Shown here: piece by piece, positions 18,961-28,699 of the stretch | Layout of the letters: each line of letters opens with the position of its first letter | How positions within the stretch are numbered: position 1 is the stretch's first letter | Source: Xenorhabdus hominickii | GTDB taxonomy: Bacteria > Pseudomonadota > Gammaproteobacteria > Enterobacterales > Enterobacteriaceae | NCBI RefSeq assembly: GCF_002632725.1 | Contig: NZ_NJAI01000007.1 | Span: forward strand, 103,473 to 140,660 | Direction of reading: 5' to 3' | DNA length: 37,188 nt | The notes under the pieces: generated by a model | Databases searched by the model: none | What the model saw: only the letters and a program-made list of their open reading frames with translations | What the model was told of the DNA's origin: nothing | Position numbers and translations under genes: made by a program

Positions 18961-19530
18961 ATGAAAAGAATTTTCTTTATTATATTATCAGCGATGTTGC
19001 TGACGAGTTGTGTACTTGAAAAAGCACAACCGCCTGCTCCTGTTACACCGGTGGAGCCAATAGAGAAAAAAGAACCGTCGGTAGAGCCATCGGAAAAAAT
19101 TCTTCAACCGCCCAAAATACAATCTACTAATTGGAATGGTATTGTTCAGCCCTTGGTTGAACAGATGGTTAAGGCCAATGGACTGGAAGCGGGAAGGTTA
19201 TTACTGATTGATTCTGTTAAAAATAACACTAATGGCGTGCTTCAAAACCTGAAAGCGACAGATGCTGTTATTGGTGCAGTCAGCAGCAAACAGGTCTTTA
19301 ACGTTGTACCAAAATCTCAAGTCTATACAGCCAGAAAAGCACTGGGTTTATCATCGGAAGATAGCTTGGGCTTGCGTAGTAAGTCCATTGGACTGGCTCG
19401 TTATTTGAACGCCGACTATGTTCTCTATTCTGAGGTATCTGGCAATAATAGTCAGCGTGTTATAGAGATGCAGCTGATGTTAGTCCAAACCGGCGAAATA
19501 CTTTGGTCAGGTCGTGGTGACGTTAACTAA
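18961..19530 (+). CDS. lpoB: Penicillin-binding protein 1B activator LpoB
   Basis: LpoB is an outer-membrane lipoprotein that reaches through the periplasm and activates the peptidoglycan synthase PBP1B. The 189-residue protein has a lipoprotein signal ending in the lipobox LTSC with the acylated cysteine at 17. A proline-rich linker follows (PPAPVTPVEPIE), then the globular domain with LLLIDSVKNNTNG, ATDAVIGAV, ARYLNADYVLYSEVSG and GEILWSGRGDVN. No Asp follows the cysteine, consistent with outer-membrane sorting by LolCDE, also encoded in this window. ycfL, which precedes lpoB in E. coli, is absent. The thiK reading frame overlaps its end. Confidence 0.94.
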   Translation: MKRIFFIILSAMLLTSCVLEKAQPPAPVTPVEPIEKKEPSVEPSEKILQPPKIQSTNWNGIVQPLVEQMVKANGLEAGRLLLIDSVKNNTNGVLQNLKATDAVIGAVSSKQVFNVVPKSQVYTARKALGLSSEDSLGLRSKSIGLARYLNADYVLYSEVSGNNSQRVIEMQLMLVQTGEILWSGRGDVN

Positions 19531-20377
19531 CGATAATTCGTTATTGGCAATATTAAACCAGCAATGGTCAGATATTCCCGCAGAGGCTTGGGAAATCAAG
19601 CCATTGACCGGTCTGACACAAGGAAGTGTCTATATTACGGATGGTGTGCGTCAGATGGTTGGACGTACACTAACAGCACACAGTGGAACTTTGGGAGTCG
19701 ATCGTCAACGAGAAACTCGGGTATTACGTCGTTTATCTCCTACAGGTATTGCGCCTAAAGTGATCGCTATGAGCGGTACTTGGCTATTACTTGAGTGGCT
19801 TACGGGAACAAAGATCAAATCAGATATATTGAGTTTCCCAGCGTTACAGCAACTATTAGCTCGGACAATGGCTACTCTTCATCACCATACCCCATTGGGA
19901 TATCCTCTTAAATTTAAACAACAAATTTCATCTCAGTGGCAGCAAATTGACCAGAAGCGTCTATCTCCCCGCTGGTTACATCTACATAAATTATTTATGG
20001 CGGCAAAAATGCCCACCGCGTTAAAAATTGCTCCTGATCATATGGATATCCACTCTGATAATCTGCTGATGACCGAAGAGGGGTTAAAATTAATTGATTG
20101 GGAATATGCCGCTGATGTTGATATTGGTTTCTCATTGGCTGTGCTATTTGAGGGCAACCAATGGGATGAGATACAGCAGAAAAATTTTTTGGATTATTAT
20201 TGTATCGGTGCATCAGGATATTCAGATCTCAAGCTATTGCAGCAGCAGATTAAGCGATGGAAACCGTGGGTGAGATACATGATGCTAATGTGGTATGAAG
20301 TACGTTGGCAACAGACAAAAGAGCAACAGTTTTTATCATTGGTGTACCCGCTGCGCTGTACTTTTAAGCTAGCGTAA
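19514..20377 (+). CDS. thiK: Thiamine kinase ThiK
   Basis: ThiK phosphorylates thiamine to thiamine monophosphate for salvage. The 287-residue protein has an aminoglycoside phosphotransferase-like fold, with the catalytic segment HMDIHSDNLL (H-x-D-x4-N) and the metal-binding aspartate in LKLIDWEYAADVD. Both match the E. coli protein well, while the N-terminal half is more divergent. The start is a GTG that overlaps the end of lpoB by 17 bases, so translation is probably coupled. No ATG is available near the start of the conserved region. Confidence 0.88.
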   Translation: MVTLTNDNSLLAILNQQWSDIPAEAWEIKPLTGLTQGSVYITDGVRQMVGRTLTAHSGTLGVDRQRETRVLRRLSPTGIAPKVIAMSGTWLLLEWLTGTKIKSDILSFPALQQLLARTMATLHHHTPLGYPLKFKQQISSQWQQIDQKRLSPRWLHLHKLFMAAKMPTALKIAPDHMDIHSDNLLMTEEGLKLIDWEYAADVDIGFSLAVLFEGNQWDEIQQKNFLDYYCIGASGYSDLKLLQQQIKRWKPWVRYMMLMWYEVRWQQTKEQQFLSLVYPLRCTFKLA

Positions 20378-20433
20378 CGGTTGGTGGAACCAATTTTCAT
20401 CCAATATATTTTTTATTCACAATAATAAATTGT

Positions 20434-20462
20434 ATACCCAAAGCTTGAAAAATGAAGGGTAT
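20434..20462. repeat. Short (internally deleted) copy of an ATACCC/GGGTAT palindromic repeat
   Basis: ATACCC and GGGTAT bracket 29 bases that include CTTGAAAAATGAA. The right half matches the copy at 30054-30112 (CTTGAAAARTGAWGGGTAT). The middle of the longer copy is missing. It lies between thiK and nagZ. Confidence 0.65.
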
Positions 20463-20499
20463 TACAGATGGCAACCAATAAACAGAAATGAGGAATGCT

Positions 20500-21519
20500 A
20501 TGGGGCCAGTAATGTTAGATGTTGTTGGTTATGAATTGGATAATGAAGAACGCGAAATTCTGCAACATCCATTAGTGGGCGGTTTAATTCTGTTTACCCG
20601 CAACTACCATGATACAAAACAATTGTGTGAATTAGTGCAGCAAATTCGTAAATCTTCCCATCACCGTCTGGTCATTGCTGTTGATCAGGAAGGGGGACGT
20701 GTTCAGCGTTTTCACGAAGGCTTTACGCGTTTACCTGCTGCACAGTCTTTTGCTTGCATTAATGACACACTTATGGGAGCACATTTAGCAGAAGAATCTG
20801 GTTGGTTGATGGCATCAGAGATGATTGCAATGGACATCGATATCAGTTTCGCACCCGTGCTGGATTTGGGACATAAATGTACAGCAATTGGTGAACGCTC
20901 ATTTCATGAAGAGCCAGAACCTGCGATGGCTATGGCTGAAAAATTTATTAAAGGCATGCATTCAGCGGGGATGAGTTCGACGGGGAAACATTTTCCTGGG
21001 CATGGGGCCGTGACGGCAGATTCCCATAAAGAAACACCAAGGGATAATCGCTCGATGGATGCCATTAATTGCCATGATATGGTCATTTTCCGGGATTTTA
21101 TCCAGCGTAATCTGCTGGATGCGATTATGCCGGCTCATGTTATTTATTCCCAGATAGATCACCGTCCTGCCAGTGGTTCGCCGTATTGGTTGAAATCTGT
21201 GTTACGTCAGCAATTAGGGTTTGAAGGTGTAATTTTTTCTGATGACCTATCAATGGAAGGCGCTGCGGTTATGGGAAGTTATGCCGAGCGTGCACAAACA
21301 TCATTAGACGCAGGCTGTGACATGATTTTAGTGTGCAACAATCGGGAAGGTGCGGTCAGCGTGTTAGATAGCCTGCCGATGATCAACTCAGATAAAATCT
21401 CACGGTTATATCACCGAGGTAAACAATTTAGTTTAGAAGAATTACAGCAATCTGAACGTTGGCAGCAAGCTCATAAGGCACTGCATGGCCTGTGTGATAA
21501 ATGGCTAAGATGTGAATGA
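20500..21519 (+). CDS. nagZ: Beta-N-acetylhexosaminidase NagZ
   Basis: NagZ is the cytoplasmic glycosidase that removes N-acetylglucosamine from recycled anhydro-muropeptides, which also sets the signal for AmpC induction in related bacteria. The 339-residue protein has GLILFTRNY and the [10 protein letters not shown] substrate site. The KHFPGHG loop is at 163-169 with His176, and the nucleophile Asp248 is in [10 protein letters not shown]. The ATG giving [10 protein letters not shown] matches E. coli and follows GAGGA; an in-frame ATG four codons upstream lacks this. In E. coli ycfP follows nagZ, but here a 440-base gap leads to ndh. Confidence 0.96.
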   Translation: MGPVMLDVVGYELDNEEREILQHPLVGGLILFTRNYHDTKQLCELVQQIRKSSHHRLVIAVDQEGGRVQRFHEGFTRLPAAQSFACINDTLMGAHLAEESGWLMASEMIAMDIDISFAPVLDLGHKCTAIGERSFHEEPEPAMAMAEKFIKGMHSAGMSSTGKHFPGHGAVTADSHKETPRDNRSMDAINCHDMVIFRDFIQRNLLDAIMPAHVIYSQIDHRPASGSPYWLKSVLRQQLGFEGVIFSDDLSMEGAAVMGSYAERAQTSLDAGCDMILVCNNREGAVSVLDSLPMINSDKISRLYHRGKQFSLEELQQSERWQQAHKALHGLCDKWLRCE

Positions 21520-21960
21520 TTATTGAATTAATGTAAATTTATTTCGATAAAAGGGGGAGTAGGATGCCATCAGCAATTCTATTCCTTTTATACCTGTTGT
21601 CTTTCAAGTTGCAGCTTTGTTGGCTACGCTTATCCCAGCCGTATAATGTCCACTTTATGCGCTTGAAATCTTTTATTCACACAATGTTAACATTGTAAAT
21701 GTCAATTATTCATAAACCCGATTTAAATCCAATTAATTGAAAATTATCGTGCAAATTTTGTGATTGATGTCTAATTAATCAAAAGAATTTGATTGTGGTT
21801 ATTTTTGGTATGACCAATTAACTAGCCATGATATTCTGACGATATTTTCAGTATGAAATTTGTCTAGCCTGATGTTATTTAAGGACGTTACTCACGTTTT
21901 ACCTAAAAAAACGGGTTTAGCATCTTACATAACATTATGTGTATTTTCAGTGGGGTAGTC
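21520..21960 (+). promoter_or_regulatory. nagZ-ndh intergenic region with ndh promoter area
   Basis: About 440 AT-rich bases without a gene, where E. coli has ycfP. The left part holds a copy of the dispersed repeat. The right part must contain the ndh promoter. A back-to-back inverted pair, AATCAAA-AGAA-TTTGATT, lies at about 21777-21794; it is not an FNR site, because the half-sites face the wrong way. No definite operator could be assigned. Confidence 0.4.
21590..21630. repeat. Partial, inverted copy of the ATACCC/GGGTAT repeat family
   Basis: Starting at ATACC, the core TTTCAAGTTGCAGCTTTG and then TTGGCT matches the reverse complement of the copy at 30054-30112 over 24 bases with one mismatch. 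The other end is not recognisable, so the element is truncated or diverged. Confidence 0.7.
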
Positions 21961-23265
21961 ATGACAACGCCAAAGACAAGAATTGTCATCATTGGTGGGG
22001 GCGCTGGTGGTTTAGAGCTGGCAACGCGTTTGGGACATAAACTGGGACGTAAGCAAAAAGCCGAAATTACTTTGGTGGATCGCAATAATAGCCATTTATG
22101 GAAACCATTATTACATGAAGTAGCAACGGGTTCTCTTGATGATGGTGTTGATGCATTGAGTTATTTAGCTCATGCCAGTAACCATTATTTCAATTTCCAG
22201 TTAGGTACTCTCACGAATATCGATCGTGAAGAGAAGAAAATCACTTTGGCTGAAATTCGTGATGAAGGCAGTGATTTATTGGTACCAGAGCGTGAACTGG
22301 TTTACGATATTCTTGTCATAGCATTGGGAAGTCAGTCGAATGATTTTGGTACGGCTGGCGTGAAGGAAAACTGTATTTTCCTTGATAATCCACAGCAAGC
22401 ACATCGTTTCCATAATGAGATGTTAAACTTGTTCCTGAAATATTCTGCAGTTCAATGTGCAGAGGAGAAAGTAAATATCGCTATTGTTGGCGGTGGTGCG
22501 ACGGGCGTTGAACTTTCCGCAGAGCTGTATAATGCGGTTAAACAACTCAACAGCTATGGTTTTGAAAGCTTAAATTCAGATGCCTTAAATGTGACTTTAG
22601 TTGAAGCAGGTGAGCGAATTCTGCCTGCATTGCCAACGCGCATTTCCAGTGCGGCTCATCAAGAGTTGACTAAGCTTGGTGTTAGGGTATTAACTAAGAC
22701 GATGGTGACCAGTGCCGATGAACATGGCCTGAATACGAAAGATGGTGAGCATATCAATGCGTCCCTGATGGTTTGGGCGGCAGGGATTAAAGCACCTGAT
22801 TTTATGAAAGACATTGCCGGGCTGGAAACAAACCGTGTCAACCAGTTAGTTGTGAAGCCAACTTTGCAAACGACATTGGATGATCATGTTTTTGCCATTG
22901 GTGATTGTGCATCATGCCCGAAAAAAGAGGGTGGTTTTGTTCCTCCTCGCGCTCAGTCTGCTCACCAAATGGCAAGCCGTTGCTATGACAATATTCTGGC
23001 ATTATTAAATGAAAAACCATTAAAAGAATATGTCTACAAAGATCATGGCTCCTTGGTTTCATTATCTAAGTTCAGTACGGTTGGTAGCCTAATGGGGAAC
23101 TTGATGCGTGGTTCAATGATGGTGGAAGGCCGTATCGCGCGTATGGTTTATATCTCTTTGTATCGTATGCATCAGGTCGCTCTGCATGGATATATCAAAA
23201 CCGGCTTAATGATGTTGGTTGGTGGAATTAACCGTGTTATTCGTCCTCGGTTGAAATTGCACTAA
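21961..23265 (+). CDS. ndh: Type II NADH:quinone oxidoreductase
   Basis: NDH-2 passes electrons from NADH to quinones without pumping protons. It is a membrane-bound flavoprotein. The 434-residue protein equals E. coli Ndh in length. It has the FAD site [18 protein letters not shown], the NADH site [28 protein letters not shown], and the [10 protein letters not shown] flavin motif. A C-terminal amphipathic region ([19 protein letters not shown]) should mediate membrane attachment. The ATG giving [13 protein letters not shown] is chosen over one eight codons upstream because it matches the family. Confidence 0.97.
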   Translation: MTTPKTRIVIIGGGAGGLELATRLGHKLGRKQKAEITLVDRNNSHLWKPLLHEVATGSLDDGVDALSYLAHASNHYFNFQLGTLTNIDREEKKITLAEIRDEGSDLLVPERELVYDILVIALGSQSNDFGTAGVKENCIFLDNPQQAHRFHNEMLNLFLKYSAVQCAEEKVNIAIVGGGATGVELSAELYNAVKQLNSYGFESLNSDALNVTLVEAGERILPALPTRISSAAHQELTKLGVRVLTKTMVTSADEHGLNTKDGEHINASLMVWAAGIKAPDFMKDIAGLETNRVNQLVVKPTLQTTLDDHVFAIGDCASCPKKEGGFVPPRAQSAHQMASRCYDNILALLNEKPLKEYVYKDHGSLVSLSKFSTVGSLMGNLMRGSMMVEGRIARMVYISLYRMHQVALHGYIKTGLMMLVGGINRVIRPRLKLH

Positions 23266-23275
23266 TGAGCTAAAA

Positions 23276-23316
23276 AAGTGGTTCATCTGAAGGTAGTTAA
23301 CTTAGATGAGCCACTT
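23276..23316 (+). terminator. Hairpin after ndh
   Basis: AAGTGGTTCATCT and AGATGAGCCACTT form a 13-bp stem with one G-T pair and a 15-base loop, 10 bases after the ndh stop codon. There is no T-run downstream; the A-run upstream would suit minus-strand termination. Confidence 0.6.
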
Positions 23317-23930
23317 ATCTATACTCTTCATCTTTCATCTTTCACCTTGTGTTTTTATTGACTACACTTATTTTCATTCGTTACACCGTTATCTATTCCT
23401 CTGAGCGGTTGTCCTTTTTTCTCTGATCTGCAATTTGAAATCTATTGGGTATATTTATTGTTATACGTACCATAATTATTATTATCTAAATATATCGCAA
23501 GGATTTATTATAATAAATAAAATCGTACAGATATTAAATGCAAGTGTTTATTTGAAACTTATCATTATTATGATATAGGCTTAATTATAATAATTCTGAT
23601 ATTGTTTTGATGCGATGGAAAAGATAAATTTAAACAACGTTGTCGTACATGAGTTACTTACAGATAAATGAAATAGTTTATCGGTACATCTAATTAATCG
23701 TTGTAATAAAGCCTGCTTTAGTTAGGTTACTGGTGTATCACAATATTGCTCTGACTGTTAGGATTGAGTAGATTGTAAATGGTATCTCAAAATTAACTTT
23801 TGGTGTATTTGAATGATGGAATGGGATTTTTCTTAAATAATGAATTGAGCACATTTTTTGCCTCCTTCAAATATTGAAGAAATAGTTACCAATGAAAATG
23901 TGTGGAACTTATTAATATATAAGGTGCTAT
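23317..23930. other. Gene-free AT-rich region between ndh and the YcfJ-like gene
   Basis: No open frame with coding character or ribosome-binding site was found on either strand. The only structure noted is a perfect TATCAT-TATT-ATGATA palindrome at 23560-23575. The promoter of the following gene is presumably inside this stretch. Confidence 0.5.
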
Positions 23931-24422
23931 GTGGGTAAATTAAAGATAAGACAGTACGTAATTGGTTCTGTAATTGCTATTGCTATCAGTGTTGTTAGCG
24001 CAACGTTTTATTTTGAATCCCCACGTCCCAGCGTTGCTAATGTGTTATCAGTGGATCCGATTAAATCGAGTGTTGCTGTCCGTCAATATTATTGTCATAT
24101 CAGGGTATTACCCATTCCCATTACCGTGGGTAAAATTGAAGGGGATCGTTTTAACGGACACGAATACCGTATATTAACTCTTCTTGATAGCTTGAATGTA
24201 AAGATGGAATATCCTGCTTTGAACCATTCAGCATTAAAAAATTGCATCATCGTTGATTTTAAAAAACCGTGTATTGTTGGATATGATGTAAGTTATGTTA
24301 TAGGTGAGGAACCAGGAAAAGTCAGAATGTTGTATAAACCAGAGGAAACGATACCCTTAAATGAAAAAGGTCAATTAATTATCAAGCAACATTCAGAACC
24401 GTGCTTTTCTTCTGCCTTTTAG
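23931..24422 (+). CDS. YcfJ-like protein lacking the glycine-zipper core
   Basis: The 163-residue protein has an N-terminal membrane helix (about residues 8-28, VIGSVIAIAISVVSATFYF). A segment VLSVDPIKSSVAVRQYYC and a C-terminal segment GYDVSYVIGEEPGKVRM...IPLNEKGQLII follow. Both ends match E. coli YcfJ as I recall it (SATPIKETV-x-RQEC and GYDVTYKIGDQQGKIRM...IPLDSNGQLIL), and ycfJ follows ndh in E. coli too. The glycine-zipper 2TM domain that defines YcfJ is missing. About 45 unrelated, non-glycine-rich residues take its place. The start is GTG, with AAGG ten bases upstream. It may be a neofunctionalised or decaying ycfJ; function unknown. Confidence 0.7.
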   Translation: MGKLKIRQYVIGSVIAIAISVVSATFYFESPRPSVANVLSVDPIKSSVAVRQYYCHIRVLPIPITVGKIEGDRFNGHEYRILTLLDSLNVKMEYPALNHSALKNCIIVDFKKPCIVGYDVSYVIGEEPGKVRMLYKPEETIPLNEKGQLIIKQHSEPCFSSAF

Positions 24423-24430
24423 TCGAGAAC

Positions 24431-24483
24431 TGCACTATTTCGCCTGTAATCGTATTGATGAACGATATTATCAAAATAGTGCA
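24431..24483. terminator. Nested inverted repeat between convergent ycfJ-like gene and mfd
   Basis: TGCACTATTT and AAATAGTGCA are perfect 10-bp arms. ATCGT and ACGAT pair inside them at 24449-24453 and 24462-24466. It sits exactly between two convergent genes and probably ends both transcripts, although it lacks a T-run. Confidence 0.55.
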
Positions 24484-24491
24484 ATATAGAA

Positions 24492-27400
24492 TTAAATCTG
24501 ATTTTGTTCGAACGTTTTCAGTAGATTCTGGATGAAAGACAAGCGAGTAGCACGTTCCGTTAATTCAGTAATGAACTTCAATTTTGATGGACCATCCAAT
24601 CGATAGATGTTGGGTTGTGTCTGTAATAAACCGATCAAATAATTCGGATCAACTTTATTGTTATTGCTGAATTCGATGAATCCCCCTTTTTCATGTGCTT
24701 CAATGCGTTTGATACCCAGCCTTTGGGCGGCCAGACGAATGGAAGCTGATTGTAGCAGTTGGTGCCCCGGATCGGGTAGTAAACCAAATCGGTCAATAAG
24801 TTCGACTTTCAGTTCATCCAATTCGGCATCATCTTTTGCACTGGCAATGCGCTTATAGAAAGACAGGCGCATGTTCACGTCAGGAATATAGTTATCTGGC
24901 AAAAGTACCGGCATGCGCAGTTCTATATCAGTCTGATTGTTGGTTAAATCTTCAAGTGAAGGAGGGCGCCCATTTTTGAGGGCATCAACAGCACTTTCCA
25001 GCAACTCCATATAGAGAGTAAAACCAATGCTGGCCATCTGCCCACTTTGGTCTTCGCCCAGAAATTCACCGGCTCCCCTGATTTCCAGATCATGAGTGGC
25101 CAATGCAAAACCAGCACCTAAATCTTCAAGGGATGCAATGGCTTCCAGTCGTTTTTGAGCATCACTGGTCATGGCTTTTGGATGAGGTGTCAGTAAGTAC
25201 GCATAGGCTTGATGGTGGGAGCGCCCGACACGTCCACGTAACTGGTGTAACTGAGCCAATCCGAAATGGTCGGCGCGTTCAATGATGATGGTATTGGCAC
25301 TGGGGATATCGATTCCTGTTTCAATGATGGTGGTACATATCAGCACATTAAAACGTTGGTGATGGAAATCGGTCATAACGCGTTCCAAATCACGCTCACG
25401 CATTTGCCCATGCCCTACAACGATTCTGGCTTCGGGAACTAATTCTTTCAGCCGGGATTTTGCCTTTTCAATGTTTTCGACATCGTTATACAGATAGTAA
25501 ACTTGCCCACCACGCAAAATTTCACGCAGGATAGATTCCCGAACCAAAAGGCTGTCATACTCACGCACAAAGGTTTTCACTGCCAGCCGACGGGCTGGAG
25601 GCGTGGCGATAATGGATAGGTCGCGCATACCACTCATTGCCATATTGAGTGTACGGGGGATTGGTGTTGCGGTCAGGGTCAGGACATCGACATCTGCACG
25701 GATGGCTTTAATACGTTCTTTATGGCGAACACCAAAACGGTGCTCTTCATCTACGATCAACAAACCGAGATCTTTCCAGCGCAAATCATTTTGCAGAAGT
25801 TTATGGGTACCGATAATAATATCTACTTTTCCCTCAGTGGCCATATTGATAACTTGCTGTTGTTCTTTTGCGCTGCGAAAGCGAGATAGAACTTCAATAT
25901 GTACAGGCCAATTCGCAAAGCGATCTCGGAAATTATCATAATGTTGCTGTGCCAATAGGGTTGTCGGTACGAGTATGGCGACTTGTTTGTTATTGGTGAT
26001 GGATAGAAATGCGGCTCGCATAGCCACTTCTGTTTTCCCAAACCCGACATCGCCACATACCAATCGATCCATGGCAATGGGTTGGCTCATATCATCAAGT
26101 ACTGCGTTGATAGCTTGTTCTTGATCGGGAGTTGTATCAAACGAAAAGCCCTGACAAAACAGTTGGTATTGTTCGCGATCGAGTTTGGAGGCAAAACCTG
26201 TCTTGACAGCACGTTGTGCGTAAATATCCAGTAATTCTGCTGCTACATCGCGTATTTTTTCCGCTGCTTTCTGGCGAGCTTTGCTCCATGCATCTCCACC
26301 TAGCTTATGAAGTGGGGCGTTTTCTTCTGCTCCACTGGCATAACGGCTAATGAGATGAAGAGAAGAAACCGGCACATACAGTTTGTCTTCTCCGGCGTAG
26401 GTCAGGATAAGGTACTCAGCCTTAATGCCACCGGCTTCGAGCGTTATTAGACCCTGATAGCGGCCAACACCATGCTCAAGGTGTACAACAGGTTGTCCGG
26501 GCTTTAGCTCAGCGAGATTGCGGATTAGCGTATCGGTATTGATGGTACGCCGATTATCCTGACGACGACGGCTGACACGTTCACCGAGCATGTCACTTTC
26601 ACAGATAAGTGCAAGTTTATTATCTTCATCAACAAAACCGAGTTCTGCCGCACCAACCATCAAGAAATGACCGTGTTTATCGGCCTCTATCAGTTGCTTG
26701 ATTTTTATTGGCTTGATTTTGATCCGCGATAACAGCTCTTGTACGGATTCCCGACGCCCTTCACTTTCCACCGAAAATACGATCTTACCGTTAAATTGCT
26801 CCATGAAATGGCGTAATTTATCCAAAGGCGCTTTCTGCTGGGCGGCAATCGATAAATCAGGCAAAGCTTGATAAGCAAGATTGGTATTTCCTGCTTTTTG
26901 CGGGAGTGTTTCATTGTTGACCTGAATACGTGGCCAGTTTTTCAATTCTGAAAATAACTTATTGACTGGCAGCCAGAGCCGTTCAGGGGCAAGTAACGGG
27001 CGCATAGGATCAATTTTGCGGCTTTCAAAACGCTGTTCTATATCCTGCCAGAAACGCTCAGCAGTGCTAACTAAGTCTTGTGTAATCAGCAGTGTATTTT
27101 TAGGTAGATAATCAAGAATGGCAGGTAAAGGATGTTCAAAGAACAACGGTAGCCAATATTCGATACCGGCTGGCAGCATTTTTTTACTGACTTGCTGATA
27201 GATATGTTCAGCATCGCGGCGGACTTCGAATTGTTCGCGCCATTGGCTGCGAAACAGTTCAATAGCGTGTTGGTCGGTTGGGAATTCATGGGCTGGCAAT
27301 AAACTGATTTTTTCCACTTCTGCCAGCGTTCGTTGGGTGTCTACATCAAAAATGCGCAGACTGTCTATTTCATCATCAAAAAAATCAATGCGATAAGGGG

Positions 27401-27932
27401 ATTCGCTACCCATAGGGAAGAGATCAAATAAAGCGCCGCGTGTAGCAAATTCACCATGCTCAAGCACTTGTTCTACACTGCGATAACCAGCCTGCTCTAA
27501 CTCTAACCGCAATTTATCGCGTGAAAGCCGTTGCCCTTTGTGCATGACCAAAGCATGCCCTCTAAGATATTCATGAGGGCAGACTCGTTGCATCAAGGTA
27601 TTGACGGGAAGGATTAATGCACCTTTCGTCATAGAGGGGAGATGATAAAGTGTGGATAAACGGTTGGAGATGATTTCTTGATGGGGAGAAAAACTATCGT
27701 AAGGTAAGGTTTCCCAATCTGACAGCATATTAATGGGAGCGTGAGTGAATTGCTGAATTTCATCATGCAACCTCAGGGCGTTCTGCATATCTTTTGTCAC
27801 CAGCAGTATTGGCCCTGAGTGACGTTCAATGATTTCGGCGCATTCAACAGCACAGGAGGCACCGGTCAAATGACCTAGTTGGCGGATATCACCGCGACGT
27901 TCAGGAAGTTGATAACGATATTTTGCTGACAT
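24492..27932 (-). CDS. mfd: Transcription-repair coupling factor
   Basis: Mfd removes RNA polymerase stalled at DNA damage and recruits UvrA. The 1146-residue protein is close to E. coli Mfd (1148). Its N-terminal UvrB-like part includes LSDWETLPYDSFSPHQEI and RGALFDLFPMGSESPYRIDFF. The RNA-polymerase-interaction domain starts at PGQPVVHLEHGVGRYQGL. The RecG-like motor has GDVGFGKTEVA (Walker A, around residue 630), VDEEHRFGV (around 730), LTATPIPRTLNMA and QLRGRVGRS. The TRG motif region and the C-terminal D7 domain follow. It is convergent with the YcfJ-like gene and has a gene-poor island upstream. Confidence 0.98.
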   Translation of the reverse strand: MSAKYRYQLPERRGDIRQLGHLTGASCAVECAEIIERHSGPILLVTKDMQNALRLHDEIQQFTHAPINMLSDWETLPYDSFSPHQEIISNRLSTLYHLPSMTKGALILPVNTLMQRVCPHEYLRGHALVMHKGQRLSRDKLRLELEQAGYRSVEQVLEHGEFATRGALFDLFPMGSESPYRIDFFDDEIDSLRIFDVDTQRTLAEVEKISLLPAHEFPTDQHAIELFRSQWREQFEVRRDAEHIYQQVSKKMLPAGIEYWLPLFFEHPLPAILDYLPKNTLLITQDLVSTAERFWQDIEQRFESRKIDPMRPLLAPERLWLPVNKLFSELKNWPRIQVNNETLPQKAGNTNLAYQALPDLSIAAQQKAPLDKLRHFMEQFNGKIVFSVESEGRRESVQELLSRIKIKPIKIKQLIEADKHGHFLMVGAAELGFVDEDNKLALICESDMLGERVSRRRQDNRRTINTDTLIRNLAELKPGQPVVHLEHGVGRYQGLITLEAGGIKAEYLILTYAGEDKLYVPVSSLHLISRYASGAEENAPLHKLGGDAWSKARQKAAEKIRDVAAELLDIYAQRAVKTGFASKLDREQYQLFCQGFSFDTTPDQEQAINAVLDDMSQPIAMDRLVCGDVGFGKTEVAMRAAFLSITNNKQVAILVPTTLLAQQHYDNFRDRFANWPVHIEVLSRFRSAKEQQQVINMATEGKVDIIIGTHKLLQNDLRWKDLGLLIVDEEHRFGVRHKERIKAIRADVDVLTLTATPIPRTLNMAMSGMRDLSIIATPPARRLAVKTFVREYDSLLVRESILREILRGGQVYYLYNDVENIEKAKSRLKELVPEARIVVGHGQMRERDLERVMTDFHHQRFNVLICTTIIETGIDIPSANTIIIERADHFGLAQLHQLRGRVGRSHHQAYAYLLTPHPKAMTSDAQKRLEAIASLEDLGAGFALATHDLEIRGAGEFLGEDQSGQMASIGFTLYMELLESAVDALKNGRPPSLEDLTNNQTDIELRMPVLLPDNYIPDVNMRLSFYKRIASAKDDAELDELKVELIDRFGLLPDPGHQLLQSASIRLAAQRLGIKRIEAHEKGGFIEFSNNNKVDPNYLIGLLQTQPNIYRLDGPSKLKFITELTERATRLSFIQNLLKTFEQNQI

Positions 27933-28027
27933 AAGCGTTTGATGTGTTCTCTAAGATTCAGGCCATTCCCAACACATTTTTAACCCAGTAGCCTTACAAT
28001 AAATATGCTGGCAGGTTGAGAGAAAGT

Positions 28028-28058
28028 AAAAAAACCACATGACCGGGATGCGGGTGGT
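28028..28058 (-). terminator. Minus-strand hairpin terminator upstream of mfd
   Basis: On the minus strand ACCAC and GTGGT pair, with an extra inner CCG/CGG, followed by a run of seven T. It lies about 25 bases downstream of the stop codon of the small minus-strand frame 28083-28286, suggesting that a gene once ended here. Confidence 0.6.
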
Positions 28059-28082
28059 CCTATAAGGTATTGCTACCCTTTA

Positions 28083-28286
28083 TTATCCCCGAACACTTTG
28101 CTTTGGCAACAGAAGAGTATCAGATTTCAAGTTTAGATAAAGGATGAAATGATTAGGAATGTTGATTATTGTTGGTAGCCAGTACTCGTTTTCTTGACTA
28201 TCAGACTTGAAAACATCTGTTACAAGAGGAGGTTTAACAAAGGGGGGCCTTTTCTTCAAGGTTAGCATTTGGGCATAGCTGACCAA
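28083..28286 (-). CDS. Unrecognised small ORF or gene remnant, minus strand
   Basis: A frame of 67 codons (TTG start) or 61 codons (ATG start, MLTLKKRPPFVKPPL) is followed by a good terminator, which is the main reason to list it. No ribosome-binding site precedes either start, and an in-frame TGA stands directly before the TTG. I do not recognise the sequence. It may be the 3' end of a lost gene or a chance frame. Confidence 0.25.
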   Translation of the reverse strand: MVSYAQMLTLKKRPPFVKPPLVTDVFKSDSQENEYWLPTIINIPNHFILYLNLKSDTLLLPKQSVRG

Positions 28287-28699
28287 TCAGAGAAAATCGG
28301 CCTTAACATATTTTTTTACATTATAAATATAAATCGTTTTAAAATCATGATAATGGCTCATATGGAATAAAATGAGGATCGCCATGACTTCACTGAGAGA
28401 AAGGGAAGCTTCGTGGTGCCGTTTGAGTAACCCACTTTCAATTTAAGCGTAGGCTATTCTGTTCCTTTTATCTGAAAAACTCTTTTGCAATACAGGGGAA
28501 GATCATATACAAATCTCAGGTTTAATATGAAGTGGCAAAGTGTTTTTTATTTTATTATCAATTGGGAATATCAGAAATCTGATTAATTTTAAATATTCCT
28601 GTGCTTGATGAGTGTATGTATATTTTTAATTGATCATGAAAAAATCAATGTATAAATATGAGAATTTATTTTTTTAATATTTTAAAAGTGAGGGATAAA
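28287..28699. other. Gene-poor stretch upstream of the small-gene island
   Basis: This AT-rich sequence occupies the place of E. coli ycfT. One tiny frame of 20 codons (28384-28446, MTSLREREASWCRLSNPLSI) has GAGGA at a normal distance and might be the start of a deleted gene. Nothing else on either strand has coding character. Confidence 0.4.

Noticed and set aside
21765..21800. FNR site in the ndh promoter region
   Set aside because: TTGAT and ATCAA half-sites occur but with the wrong spacing or reversed orientation (ATCAAA-AGAA-TTTGAT).
28384..28446. 20-codon frame behind GAGGA
   Set aside because: Too short to support as a gene, and no similarity recognised; kept only as a note in the gap description.
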